From: an uncultured Blautia sp.
GTDB lineage: Bacteria > Bacillota > Clostridia > Lachnospirales > Lachnospiraceae
Length of the DNA: 64,000 nucleotides
Assembly (NCBI GenBank): GCA_900549015.1
Contig: URMH01000005.1
Location: 1-64,000 of the forward strand
Direction of reading: 5' to 3'
Both the position numbers and the translations under genes were made by a program. The notes beneath the pieces were generated by a model, which did no database searches, was not told where the DNA came from, and saw only the letters and a list, made by a program, of their open reading frames with translations. Each line of letters opens with the position of its first letter. The first letter of the stretch is position 1. Shown here one piece after another: positions 51,056 to 59,630 of this stretch.

Positions 51056-52071
51056 TACGCTGCCGCCTCCTTCTGCTTCTGTGCCCTCCATCTTAATTTC
51101 ACGGCTTTTCTTCCATTCTTTAAGCGGTACAGTAAAAGAATCACAAAAAGAATACTTCCAATGATTCCCACAATAAGCTCTATGGGAAGCTCATAGGGCG
51201 CGATCAAAATCCTCCCTGTCATATCGCATACAAGAACAAAGCAGGCTCCAAACAGCGCTGTATCCACAAGCGTTCCCCGGATTTTATCCCCCTTAAACAT
51301 GGTGACAATATTGGGAACGATCAAACCAATATAAGAAACAGAACCGACAACTACAACAACTGCAGCCGTGATCATGGCGGCAATGGTCAGTCCCATAATA
51401 AGCACCATATTGTAGGAAACTCCGAGGTTTTTCGAAAAATCTTTTCCCATTCCCGCAATATTAAAGTGATTTGCAAAAATAAAAGCAAGAATCACAAGGG
51501 GCACCACAAGATACACAATCTCATATCTTCCTTTTAATACCATAGAAAAATGACCTACGAGCCAGGAAGAAAGAGCCTGCGTCATTTCGTATTTATAAGC
51601 AAGATAGCTGGTCACGCCCGAAATTACATTTCCGAACATAATTCCCACAAGAGGAACCATAACTGAATCCTTAAATCGGATCCTCTGGATAAACCAGACA
51701 AAAATCCATGTGCCAAAAACTGCTGATGCAAAAGCAAATATAGCGCGGCTCCACAGTGTGGAATCCGGCATAAATAAAAGCGCCAGTAAAATTCCAAGCT
51801 GTGCCGAAGAAATCGTGGCTCCTGTAGTGGGGGAGACAAATTTATTCATGCAAAGCTGCTGCATAATAAGCCCTGCCACACTCATTCCCACACCGGTACA
51901 GAGAATGGCAAGAAGACGGGGAAGACGGGAAATAAGAAAAATTTCCAACTGTTCTATATCCCCGGACATCAAAGCGGCGGGAGTAATATCCATAACGCCC
52001 ACAAACAGCGACACAACTGACAGCACCAGAAGAACCACAGCCAGTATGACCGTTGTCATCCGCTCTCTCAT
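51055..52071 (-). CDS. Siderophore ABC permease, YclN type
   Basis: A 338-residue FecCD-family permease: FLISRLPRLLAILCTGVGMSVAGLIMQQLCMNKFVSPTTGATIS (about 45-88) and VGSVSYIGLIVPNIVTMF. AAGGAGGAG precedes the ATG. It is the first gene of the importer operon and lies directly behind two GTTAG-N6-CTAAC palindromes that may bind an iron regulator. Confidence 0.9.
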   Translation of the reverse strand: MRERMTTVILAVVLLVLSVVSLFVGVMDITPAALMSGDIEQLEIFLISRLPRLLAILCTGVGMSVAGLIMQQLCMNKFVSPTTGATISSAQLGILLALLFMPDSTLWSRAIFAFASAVFGTWIFVWFIQRIRFKDSVMVPLVGIMFGNVISGVTSYLAYKYEMTQALSSWLVGHFSMVLKGRYEIVYLVVPLVILAFIFANHFNIAGMGKDFSKNLGVSYNMVLIMGLTIAAMITAAVVVVVGSVSYIGLIVPNIVTMFKGDKIRGTLVDTALFGACFVLVCDMTGRILIAPYELPIELIVGIIGSILFVILLLYRLKNGRKAVKLRWRAQKQKEAAA

Positions 52072-52087
52072 AATACTCCTCCTTTCT

Positions 52088-52196
52088 GTTAGTTATAGCT
52101 AACTTTATATGAAATAAATTGCGCTGTATCTGAATACGACAAAACAAATACAGCGCATTTCTTTGTTAGCTTACACTAACTTTATTCATATGTCAA
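52088..52196 (-). promoter_or_regulatory. Promoter region of the siderophore importer with paired GTTAG-N6-CTAAC palindromes
   Basis: GTTAGCTTACACTAAC (52165-52180) and GTTAGTTATAGCTAAC (52088-52103) are two copies of one palindrome, both followed by TTTAT on the plus strand. A TTGACA box (52196-52191) with 17-base spacing puts a weak -10 (TAAGCT) inside the first palindrome. The second palindrome holds TATAAC and lies 17 bases before the start codon. This placement suits repression by a metal regulator; DtxR- or Fur-type identity is inference. Confidence 0.6.
52121..52156 (-). terminator. Hairpin between the ATP synthase and siderophore operons
   Basis: A perfect nine-base stem GCGCTGTAT / ATACAGCGC with an 18-base loop, followed by AATTTATTT on the minus strand. 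It probably terminates the atp operon. It also falls within the leader of the siderophore operon if the TTGACA promoter is used, so it could attenuate that operon. Confidence 0.5.
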
Positions 52197-52205
52197 GAAC
52201 TTTTT

Positions 52206-52607
52206 TTACTGCTTTACACCTAAACGAACAAGTGCTCTCTGAAGCTTCGCCTCTGCCATTTTATATTCACGGTCTGTAAGACCACCTTTTGCCAGAAGGT
52301 TTTCTGCCTTTTTCTTGGCCGTTTCTGCTCTCTCCCTGTCAATGTCCTCTTTCCACTCCCAGGTGGTTGCAAGGACGCGACAGGTTCCATTCATAACAGA
52401 GAGCATTCCGCCAATGCAGGCTGCCTCTTTTTTGCTGCCGTCTTCCAGAATCACATGAGCTTCCCCCATGCCGAGAGCGGTACAGAAATTGCAGTGCCCT
52501 GCAAGGATTGCCAGATCTCCTGTTATCCCGCGGCACACAACGCGCTCCACATCGCCCTCAAAGAGAAGTCCGTCCGGTGTTCCGATTCGTAACGGAAATG
52601 TCTTCAT
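52206..52607 (-). CDS. atpC: F1Fo ATP synthase subunit epsilon
   Basis: A 133-residue subunit: N-terminal beta sandwich (FPLRIGTPDGLLFEGDVERVVCRGITGDLAILAGHCNFCTAL) and a C-terminal helical hairpin (DRERAETAKKKAENLLAKGGLTDREYKMAEAKLQRALVRL). It couples F1 to the c ring and can inhibit hydrolysis. It is the last gene of the atp operon, 12 bases after atpD. Confidence 0.93.
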   Translation of the reverse strand: MKTFPLRIGTPDGLLFEGDVERVVCRGITGDLAILAGHCNFCTALGMGEAHVILEDGSKKEAACIGGMLSVMNGTCRVLATTWEWKEDIDRERAETAKKKAENLLAKGGLTDREYKMAEAKLQRALVRLGVKQ

Positions 52608-52619
52608 AGACGGCCTCCT

Positions 52620-54014
52620 TTACTGATTCTTCGCTTTTTCAAACACTTCATCAATGGTTCCGGAAAACAGGAAACAGCTCTCCGGAAGGTCGTCGCATTC
52701 TCCGTCCAGGATCATCTTAAATCCGCGGATCGTCTCTTTCAGCGGAACATACTGTCCCGGCATACCTGTAAACTGCTCTGCAACAGAAAAGCTCTGTGAC
52801 AGGAAACGCTGCACCTTACGGGCGCGGTTTACAGTAAGCTTATCCTCCTCGGACAGCTCGTCCATACCCATGATGGCAATGATGTCCTGAAGCTCTTTAT
52901 ATCTCTGCAGCACTCTCTGAACAGAACGCGCCACCTCATAATGCTCTTTTCCAACAACCTCCGGCGCAAGAATACGGCTGGAAGAATCCAGCGGGTCTAC
53001 AGCCGGATAAATACCCTGGCTGGAAATCTCACGGGAAAGTACCGTGGTGGCGTCCAGATGGGTAAATGTAGTTGCAGGAGCCGGGTCTGTCAGGTCATCT
53101 GCAGGCACGTAAACTGCCTGAACCGATGTGATAGAACCTTTTCTTGTAGAAGTAATACGCTCCTGGAGAGCTCCCATCTCTGTTGCAAGAGTCGGCTGGT
53201 ATCCTACTGCGGACGGCATACGTCCTAAAAGAGCCGAAACTTCGGAACCTGCCTGTGTAAAACGGAAAATATTATCAATAAACAAAAGCACGTCCTGGTT
53301 TTTCACATCACGGAAATATTCCGCCATTGTAAGACCGGAAAGTCCAACTCGCATACGCGCTCCCGGCGGCTCGTTCATCTGTCCGTAAACAAGGGCAGTT
53401 TTGTCAATAACGCCGCTTTCCTGCATCTCGTTATAGAGGTCGTTTCCCTCTCGTGTACGCTCTCCTACGCCTGTGAAAACAGAAAGTCCTCCGTGCGCAG
53501 TCGCCACGTTATGGATAAGCTCCATAATAAGAACGGTTTTTCCTACTCCAGCGCCTCCGAACAGACCGATCTTTCCGCCTTTTGCGTAAGGGCAGATAAG
53601 GTCTACTACCTTGATTCCTGTCTCCAGGATCTCTGTTGCAGGAGTCTGTTCCTCATAGGAAGGAGCCGGACGGTGGATCGCCCATCTCTCCTCCGTCTCA
53701 GGCGCCGGTTTATTGTCTACCGGGTCGCCTAAAAGATTAAATACTCTTCCCAGACATTCCTCTCCTACAGGAACGGTGATCGGACCGCCTGTATCGACAG
53801 CCTTCACGCCGCGCACAAGTCCGTCTGTGGAATTCATGGCGATACAGCGCACTGTGTTGTCCCCGGTCTGCTGGGCAACCTCAGCGATCAGCTTTTCGCC
53901 CTGATTATCAATTTCTATGGCATTTAAAAGAGCAGGCAGCTCATCATGTGCAAACCGAATATCCAGGACAGGACCGATGACCTGCACTACCTCGCCAATG
54001 TGTTTTTCGCTCAT
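52620..54014 (-). CDS. atpD: F1Fo ATP synthase subunit beta
   Basis: A 464-residue catalytic subunit with P-loop GGAGVGKTV (about 151-159), GVGERTREGNDLY, MNEPPGARMRV and the ALLGRMPSAVGYQPTL stretch. The ATG at 54014 follows AAGGAG; an in-frame upstream start is not supported. It is more conserved than the other subunits and places the complex as F-type. Confidence 0.97.
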   Translation of the reverse strand: MSEKHIGEVVQVIGPVLDIRFAHDELPALLNAIEIDNQGEKLIAEVAQQTGDNTVRCIAMNSTDGLVRGVKAVDTGGPITVPVGEECLGRVFNLLGDPVDNKPAPETEERWAIHRPAPSYEEQTPATEILETGIKVVDLICPYAKGGKIGLFGGAGVGKTVLIMELIHNVATAHGGLSVFTGVGERTREGNDLYNEMQESGVIDKTALVYGQMNEPPGARMRVGLSGLTMAEYFRDVKNQDVLLFIDNIFRFTQAGSEVSALLGRMPSAVGYQPTLATEMGALQERITSTRKGSITSVQAVYVPADDLTDPAPATTFTHLDATTVLSREISSQGIYPAVDPLDSSSRILAPEVVGKEHYEVARSVQRVLQRYKELQDIIAIMGMDELSEEDKLTVNRARKVQRFLSQSFSVAEQFTGMPGQYVPLKETIRGFKMILDGECDDLPESCFLFSGTIDEVFEKAKNQ

Positions 54015-54062
54015 TTTGTTGAATCTCCTTATGATGATGTCTGCATAAGCAGCCATGTCTCC

Positions 54063-54920
54063 TTAGATGCCTTCCGCACCTCCAACAATCTCTGTGATTT
54101 CCTGCGTTATGCTTGCCTGACGCGCACGGTTATAATACAGATTCAGCTTGTCGATCATTTCCTCTGCATTTCCCGTGGCAGCTTCCATTGCCGTGCGCCT
54201 TGCAGCCAGCTCACTTGCCACACTGTCACAGACGCCGCCGTAGATCAGCCCTGCCAGATACTCCGGCACAATGGCGTCAAATACTTCCACTGCATCTGGT
54301 TCATATAAAATCAGGTTTTCGATTTTTCCTTTTTTCTCCTGCACCGTAAGATCCGTAAGAGGAAGCATGGACATTACGGACGGAACCTGGGAAAGCATGG
54401 ATACAAAGCCTGTGTAGCACAGTTCAATATGACCGTATTTTCCTGCCCGGAATTCCCGGCAGAGAAGATTTGCCATCTCAAAACAGTCCGCAACAGAAAT
54501 CTCGGCAATTTCTCCAAACGCCTCTGTGATACACTCCACACCTTTCCGGCGGAAATATTCCACAGATTTTTTCCCCACAGGAAGAACAACGTAATCTTTC
54601 CCTTCTGCGTCTGCTTCCAGACATTTAAAAAGATTGGCGTTATATCCCCCTGCAAGTCCCCTGTCTCCTGCAATGACTACATAGCAGCTTTTCGGGTTTG
54701 CAGATTCCCTGGCATATGCCGAGGAAAAATCTATATTTCCATTTGCAATATCCTGAAGCGTCTGATGAAGCTCCCGGAAATAGGGCCGGCAGACGTCTGC
54801 CCGCTCTTTTGCCTTACGCAGCTTGGAGGATGCCACAAGTTCCATCGCCTTGGTAATCTGCATGGTGCTCTGCACGCTTTTTATACGCAGTTTTACCGCC
54901 TTCATGTTATTTGCAGCCAT
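54063..54920 (-). CDS. atpG: F1Fo ATP synthase subunit gamma
   Basis: A 285-residue central-stalk subunit. Conserved termini are seen: NMKAVKLRIKSVQSTMQITKAMELVASSKLRKAK (5-38) and the C-terminal EMIDKLNLYYNRARQASITQEITEIVGGAEGI. It lies between atpA and atpD in the usual order. Confidence 0.95.
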   Translation of the reverse strand: MAANNMKAVKLRIKSVQSTMQITKAMELVASSKLRKAKERADVCRPYFRELHQTLQDIANGNIDFSSAYARESANPKSCYVVIAGDRGLAGGYNANLFKCLEADAEGKDYVVLPVGKKSVEYFRRKGVECITEAFGEIAEISVADCFEMANLLCREFRAGKYGHIELCYTGFVSMLSQVPSVMSMLPLTDLTVQEKKGKIENLILYEPDAVEVFDAIVPEYLAGLIYGGVCDSVASELAARRTAMEAATGNAEEMIDKLNLYYNRARQASITQEITEIVGGAEGI

Positions 54921-54940
54921 GACCTGTCCTCCTAATCACT

Positions 54941-56470
54941 TTATTTCTCAGGCTTTGTATCCAGAAATTTATCTGTATATTCGCCCAGCACTTTTTTCAG
55001 TCTCTCTTCCGTCTCTGCTTCCAGTTTTCCTGTGGAACGGATTTCCTGCATTACGGAAGCGCCTTCCGCATCTGTATCAAGGAAGGTATAAAGACCGGAT
55101 TCATAGCTTCTTACATCCTCCGTTTCCACTCTGGAAAGGATTCCCTTTGTGACAGCATAGAGGATCGCTACCTGCTTCTCAACAGCAACCGGAGCATTCT
55201 GGTTCTGTTTTAAAACTTCCACAATTCTTGCCCCCTGTTCCAGACGCGCCTTTGTATCCGCGTCCAGATCAGAACCGAACTGTGCGAAGCTCTGCAGCTC
55301 TCTGTACTGGGAATAAATAAGCTTCAATGTTCCGGCAACCTTTTTCATCGCCTTGATCTGCGCGTTTCCACCTACTCGCGATACGGAAATACCCGGGTTT
55401 ACAGCCGGCATAACGCCGGAGTGGAAAAGCTCTGTCTCCAGGAAAATCTGACCGTCTGTAATGGAAATTACGTTTGTCGGGATATAGGCAGAAACGTCTC
55501 CTGCCTGTGTCTCAATAATCGGAAGGGCAGTCAAAGAACCGCCTCCGTGCTCCTCATCAAGTTTTGCAGCCCTCTCCAGAAGTCTGGAGTGGAGATAGAA
55601 AACGTCTCCCGGATACGCCTCACGTCCCGGCGGACGGCGGATCAGAAGAGAAAGTGCACGGTATGCAACCGCGTGTTTACTTAAATCATCATAAATAATA
55701 AGAACGTGTCTGCCCTTATTCATAAAATATTCGCCCATTGCACAGCCGGAATACGGCGCAATATACTGTAACGGGCTTGCCTCAGAAGCAGTAGCCGCAA
55801 CTACCATCGTGTAATCCATAGCGCCGTTCTTTGTGAGAGTTTCCACAAGTGTAGCAACTGTGGAACGCTTCTGTCCGATTGCAACGTAAATGCAGATTAC
55901 ATCCTTCCCCTTCTGGTTGATAATCGTATCGGTTGCCAGCGTTGTCTTTCCTGTCTGGCGGTCACCGATAATCAGCTCTCTCTGTCCTCTTCCGATTGGA
56001 ACCATAGAGTCGATCGCCTTGATTCCTGTCTGAAGAGGCTCTGAAACAGACTGTCTCTCACAGATTCCCGGAGCCGGGCTCTCGATTGGTCTGTATTCCT
56101 CTGTCAAAATTGGTCCAGCCCCGTCGATAGGCTGTCCAAGAGCGTTCACCACGCGCCCGATCATTGCATCGCCGACCGGAACAGAAACAACCTTTCCGGT
56201 TCGTTTTACAGTCTGTCCTTCTCCGATGTTTTCATCAGAGCCGAATAATACGATAGAAACGCTGTTTTCCTCCAGGTTCTGCGCCATTCCGAAGCTTCCG
56301 TCCTCAAATTCCAGAAGCTCGCCTGCCATGCAGTTTACAAGACCGCTGGCTCTGGCAATTCCATCGCCGACCATCAGGATCGTTCCTGTCTCATTCTGGC
56401 GGATCGCGTTATCGTAATATTTGATCTGGCTGCGGATGACTTTGGATATTTCTTCAGGTTTTAATTGCAT
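54941..56470 (-). CDS. atpA: F1Fo ATP synthase subunit alpha
   Basis: A 509-residue non-catalytic nucleotide-binding subunit with P-loop GDRQTGKT (about 169-176) and GVMPAVNPGISVSRVGG. The ATG at 56470 (MQLKPEEISKVI) is preferred to a TTG eight codons upstream, because AAAGGATGG lies just before it. It follows atpH by 16 bases. Confidence 0.96.
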   Translation of the reverse strand: MQLKPEEISKVIRSQIKYYDNAIRQNETGTILMVGDGIARASGLVNCMAGELLEFEDGSFGMAQNLEENSVSIVLFGSDENIGEGQTVKRTGKVVSVPVGDAMIGRVVNALGQPIDGAGPILTEEYRPIESPAPGICERQSVSEPLQTGIKAIDSMVPIGRGQRELIIGDRQTGKTTLATDTIINQKGKDVICIYVAIGQKRSTVATLVETLTKNGAMDYTMVVAATASEASPLQYIAPYSGCAMGEYFMNKGRHVLIIYDDLSKHAVAYRALSLLIRRPPGREAYPGDVFYLHSRLLERAAKLDEEHGGGSLTALPIIETQAGDVSAYIPTNVISITDGQIFLETELFHSGVMPAVNPGISVSRVGGNAQIKAMKKVAGTLKLIYSQYRELQSFAQFGSDLDADTKARLEQGARIVEVLKQNQNAPVAVEKQVAILYAVTKGILSRVETEDVRSYESGLYTFLDTDAEGASVMQEIRSTGKLEAETEERLKKVLGEYTDKFLDTKPEK

Positions 56471-56486
56471 GTTTCCATTCCATCCT

Positions 56487-57026
56487 TTAAACAATTATTT
56501 CGTTCAGTTTCCTGGAAATGCCGTCCAGACGGCTCTGAACCGTTCCGTCAAGCTGTTTTCCTTCTAATTCCACACGCAGACCTGCCAGTACGGAAGAATC
56601 CGTCTTCTGCACCAGCTTTACTTTTTTTCCGCTCATCTTTTCCAGTTTCGCTGTTAAAAGCTCCATCTGCCTGTCTGTAAGAGGCACTGCACTTATGACA
56701 GAAGCCTCCGCAATGTTATTGTCTGCATAATACCGCCGGGTAAATTCCTCACAGCAGCCTGCAAATTCGTGGATAAGATTCTTATCGCACAGCAGTTTTA
56801 AAAAATTCACCAGATAACGCTCTGCCTGTGCTCCGAAAGCCTTTTCAATCAGCTCCGTCCTCTCCTTTTTTGGAATGGACGGCTCGCCGAGAAGATGAAG
56901 ATATTCCGGAGTTTCCCTGAATATCTTACGGATCTCCTCCATCTCTTCCAGAATCACATCTGAGAGCTTCTCCTCTGCGGCAAGGTCGTACAGACTGCCG
57001 CCGTATAATCTGGCAGTCCGGGTCAT
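56487..57026 (-). CDS. atpH: F1Fo ATP synthase subunit delta
   Basis: A 179-residue peripheral-stalk subunit: TARLYGGSLYDLAAEEKLSDVILEEMEEIRKIF near the N-terminus and the conserved C-terminal VQKTDSSVLAGLRVELEGKQLDGTVQSRLDGI. It overlaps atpF by four bases. Length is normal. Confidence 0.93.
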   Translation of the reverse strand: MTRTARLYGGSLYDLAAEEKLSDVILEEMEEIRKIFRETPEYLHLLGEPSIPKKERTELIEKAFGAQAERYLVNFLKLLCDKNLIHEFAGCCEEFTRRYYADNNIAEASVISAVPLTDRQMELLTAKLEKMSGKKVKLVQKTDSSVLAGLRVELEGKQLDGTVQSRLDGISRKLNEIIV

Positions 57027-57526
57027 GATGCCTCACCTACATTCGTTATAAACTCATCAATCAGTTTCGCGTGGTCTTCCTCGCTGATTTCCCTCTCGAT
57101 CACCTTACCTGCAATCTCCATTGCCATGCCGCCGATCTCGCCTTTGATCTCATTGACAGCTTTTCTCTTCTCCTGGGCAATGTCAGCCTCTGCCTTTTCT
57201 TTCATTGCAGCCGCCTGAAGAGCTGCGTCTTTTAACATCTCTTCACTCTGAACAGCCGCTGTTTTCTGGGCAGTTGTAAGAATCTCATTCGCCTTGTTCT
57301 TTGCGTCCTGCATATTTTTCTCGTACTCTTCCTTCATTGCAAGAGCCTCATCTTTTGCCTTTACAGCGTCCTGGATCTGCGCGTCCGCCTTTGCTCTGCG
57401 CTTTTCCAGCATCTCATTGATGGGCTTGAAAAGAAAGCGTTTGATCAAATATACCTGGATAAAAAGGTTTAAGATCGTTGCGATAAAATTCCACGGCACA
57501 ATCGTTACTAAATCCTGTACCTGCAT
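57023..57526 (-). CDS. atpF: F1Fo ATP synthase subunit b
   Basis: A 167-residue peripheral-stalk subunit with one N-terminal membrane helix (FIATILNLFIQVYLIKRFLF, about 14-33). A long charged Ala/Glu/Lys-rich coiled coil with VIEREISEEDHAKLIDEFI near the end follows. It lies between the c- and delta-subunit genes as usual. Confidence 0.93.
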   Translation of the reverse strand: MQVQDLVTIVPWNFIATILNLFIQVYLIKRFLFKPINEMLEKRRAKADAQIQDAVKAKDEALAMKEEYEKNMQDAKNKANEILTTAQKTAAVQSEEMLKDAALQAAAMKEKAEADIAQEKRKAVNEIKGEIGGMAMEIAGKVIEREISEEDHAKLIDEFITNVGEAS

Positions 57527-57577
57527 TCCTGTAACCTCCTGTTTCTGCCGGTCTTTCTGTTCCCTCAGAACAATTTA

Positions 57578-57856
57578 TCAGCTCAGGAAATTCATGAACA
57601 TACCAGGAGCAACAAAAATAAGAAGAAGACCGGTTACAAAACCGTAAATACCTGTTGTCTCTGCGATAGCACAGCCGAGAAGCATAGTAGAAGTAACGTC
57701 GCCTTTGCACTCCGGCTGACGTCCGATTGCTTCCAGAGCCTTTGCAACTGCATTACCTTCACCAATACCAGGTCCGATACCGGCGATCAGGGCACAGCCC
57801 GCACCGATTGCACATCCTGCCAACGCGATACCTTTTGCAAGTAACTGAAAATCCAT
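57578..57856 (-). CDS. atpE: F1Fo ATP synthase subunit c with two-carboxylate Na+-type ion site
   Basis: A 92-residue rotor subunit of two helices joined by RQPE. The ion-binding pattern is Glu33 in helix 1 (GIGEGNAV) and Glu66, Thr67, Thr68, Tyr71 in helix 2 (AIAETTGIYG). In Na+-driven enzymes helix 2 reads ESTGIY, with Gln or Glu in helix 1. The Glu/Glu arrangement is known from the Fusobacterium nucleatum Na+ ring. The residues therefore predict Na+ coupling. It sits between atpB and atpF, with AGGAGG upstream of the ATG. Confidence 0.94.
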   Translation of the reverse strand: MDFQLLAKGIALAGCAIGAGCALIAGIGPGIGEGNAVAKALEAIGRQPECKGDVTSTMLLGCAIAETTGIYGFVTGLLLIFVAPGMFMNFLS

Positions 57857-57913
57857 AATAAAATCCTCCTGTAAAATGTATTTGTTTTATTAAATCTCTT
57901 TTTAAAAATCTGT

Positions 57914-58672
57914 TTACTCCTCCGCTGCATTTGCAATGTACATGACTGTCAGCATACAGAAGATAAACGCCTGCATTACGCCGGAAAACCAGTCAAAATA
58001 AACGGACAGGATTGCCGGTATACCCACATCAAGAATGGGGATTTTCGATAAAACGTCTCCCAGGACTCCCGGAAGAATGCCAAGGACTGCAGAGCTTGCT
58101 ACTGCCAGCGCTCCGTAAATCAGCCCGTTGATGACTACGCCTGATAAAATATTTCCAAAGTGACGGCACGCCATACTTACAGGCGTTGCCAGCTCAGACA
58201 GAATATTAAACGGCGTCATAACAGCGATCGGCGTGGTAAATCCCTTCAGATAACCTCTAAATCCGTTTGTCTGTATCTTCTGCGCTGTGATCATAATAAA
58301 GACTACGACTGCCCAGGCAGCTTCTGTTGAAAGGTCTGCCGTCGGACTTCGAAGACCGATAAGACTTATCAGGTTCGATACAACACTGGTAGCAAAAAGA
58401 GCTGCGACAAAAGGAATGAGATAACTGAATCTTTCTCCCATATTTCCCACAACAAAGTTGTTCGCCTTCTCTACAATAAATTCTGCCAGAGCCTGCCGTT
58501 TGGAAATATTCTCTTCCTTCAGATCGTGAGTCAGCCAGATGCAGAAACCTGTTATCAGGATCATAACGATCCAGCTTACCACCATTGTCTCACTGATGCG
58601 GAGCTTTCCCAGAACAGGAAGTTCAAGAGGCAGCTCCCAGAGTATTCTGGCACCGGTAACATCTAGTTCCAT
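57914..58672 (-). CDS. atpB: F1Fo ATP synthase subunit a
   Basis: A 252-residue membrane subunit forming the ion channels next to the c ring. The essential arginine is Arg170 in MACRHFGNILSGVVINGLIYG (E. coli has LRLFGN). About five to six hydrophobic helices are visible (VVSWIVMILITGFCIWL, LIPFVAALFATSVVSNLISL and more). It is first of the eight core structural genes, after two assembly-type genes. Confidence 0.94.
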   Translation of the reverse strand: MELDVTGARILWELPLELPVLGKLRISETMVVSWIVMILITGFCIWLTHDLKEENISKRQALAEFIVEKANNFVVGNMGERFSYLIPFVAALFATSVVSNLISLIGLRSPTADLSTEAAWAVVVFIMITAQKIQTNGFRGYLKGFTTPIAVMTPFNILSELATPVSMACRHFGNILSGVVINGLIYGALAVASSAVLGILPGVLGDVLSKIPILDVGIPAILSVYFDWFSGVMQAFIFCMLTVMYIANAAEE

Positions 58673-58724
58673 ATGTTTCCACCTCCCATCTTTGATTTAT
58701 TTTTCTCATATTTCCTGAAATACA

Positions 58725-59144
58725 CTATTTTTTTCTCCCAACAATTCCCATAAGCTTAATGCCTGTTCCCGGGAACAAAAGGGGAAGAATGCCTGCCACA
58801 AACTGAAAACAGGGGGCTGCGATCGCAATCACCACCCAGAGCATCTGAATCAGCATTCTCTGGGAGTAGCTTGCTTTCATACGCATTCTGGCAGCCGCCT
58901 CGTCCTCTGATGCAGCAACCTTCTGTACGGTAAGACCCATGAGAAAAAAATTCAGCACTGCCACAAGACTTCCGCAGATTCCTCCCAGGATTACTGTGTA
59001 ATCAAAAGGAACTTTTTCCGGCATTCCCATGTGGAGTGCAAAAAATACAATCCACATCACCAGCGTACCTGTTGCTGTAATTCCTGCCACTCTTTTTGTT
59101 TCTTTCTTTACAGCCGGCTGAATATCATGGAACATACTGCTCAT
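58725..59144 (-). CDS. ATP synthase subunit I-like membrane protein
   Basis: A 139-residue protein with four hydrophobic helices (ATGTLVMWIVFFALHMG, YTVILGGICGSLVAVLNFFLMGL and two more). Its length and place directly before atpB match the ATP synthase subunit I family, thought to help assemble the c ring and possibly supply Mg2+. Sequence conservation in this family is low, so the call leans on position. Confidence 0.75.
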   Translation of the reverse strand: MSSMFHDIQPAVKKETKRVAGITATGTLVMWIVFFALHMGMPEKVPFDYTVILGGICGSLVAVLNFFLMGLTVQKVAASEDEAAARMRMKASYSQRMLIQMLWVVIAIAAPCFQFVAGILPLLFPGTGIKLMGIVGRKK

Positions 59145-59172
59145 AATACTTCCTTTCTATCCTTTTCCGGAT

Positions 59173-59442
59173 TTATATATGCCGGTTAAAGGATACTTTC
59201 TGTTTTTTCTTTTTTTCTTCTTTTTTCTGGTGTTTTACAGTACTTAAATAAAATTTATACGCCACTGTCGCGGAACCGCCCATCCCAAAGAAAAAGCCTA
59301 AAATATAAATCCAGCCTCCAACTCCGGTCTTCGCAACCAACCACCAGCAGCCTGCAAAGCAAAGAAGCAACGGGGTAATAAACGAAAGCCCGAACTGGCT
59401 CAGCATAGCTATATTTTTCCAGATTTCTACGCCTTTTTTCAT
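59173..59442 (-). CDS. AtpZ/AtpI family protein
   Basis: An 89-residue protein with two membrane helices (FGLSFITPLLLCFAGCWWLVA and WIYILGFFFGMGGSATVAYKFYL) and a very basic tail (HQKKEEKKKKQK). This is the AtpZ/AtpI (F0F1-ATPase accessory) layout. It is the first gene of the atp operon, 44 bases downstream of a consensus-like promoter. Confidence 0.82.
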   Translation of the reverse strand: MKKGVEIWKNIAMLSQFGLSFITPLLLCFAGCWWLVAKTGVGGWIYILGFFFGMGGSATVAYKFYLSTVKHQKKEEKKKKQKVSFNRHI

Positions 59443-59484
59443 CTTCCCTTCCCCTTTCGCACAACAGGCTTTTTATATAGTCAA

Positions 59485-59513
59485 ATTCTAACATATTGCT
59501 AGGATAATTACAA
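59485..59513 (-). promoter_or_regulatory. Promoter of the ATP synthase operon
   Basis: Minus strand TTGTAA (59513-59508), a 17-base spacer, and TAGAAT (59490-59485), followed by a short leader with AAAGGGGAAGGG before the first ATG. Confidence 0.7.
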
Positions 59514-59566
59514 TATATCACTCATCTTTGAACTGAAAATTCACAAATTACAGAATACTATATGTA

Positions 59567-59595
59567 CACAAAAGACCGGACTGCTGCCCGGTCTT
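59567..59595 (-). terminator. Terminator after the orphan sugar-binding protein gene
   Basis: A seven-base stem AGACCGG / CCGGTCT with an eight-base loop, followed by TTTTGTGT on the minus strand, 36 bases after the stop. Confidence 0.8.
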
Positions 59596-59630
59596 CTCTT
59601 TTGTATTCTCTCTGCCTGTCAGGATATGTG

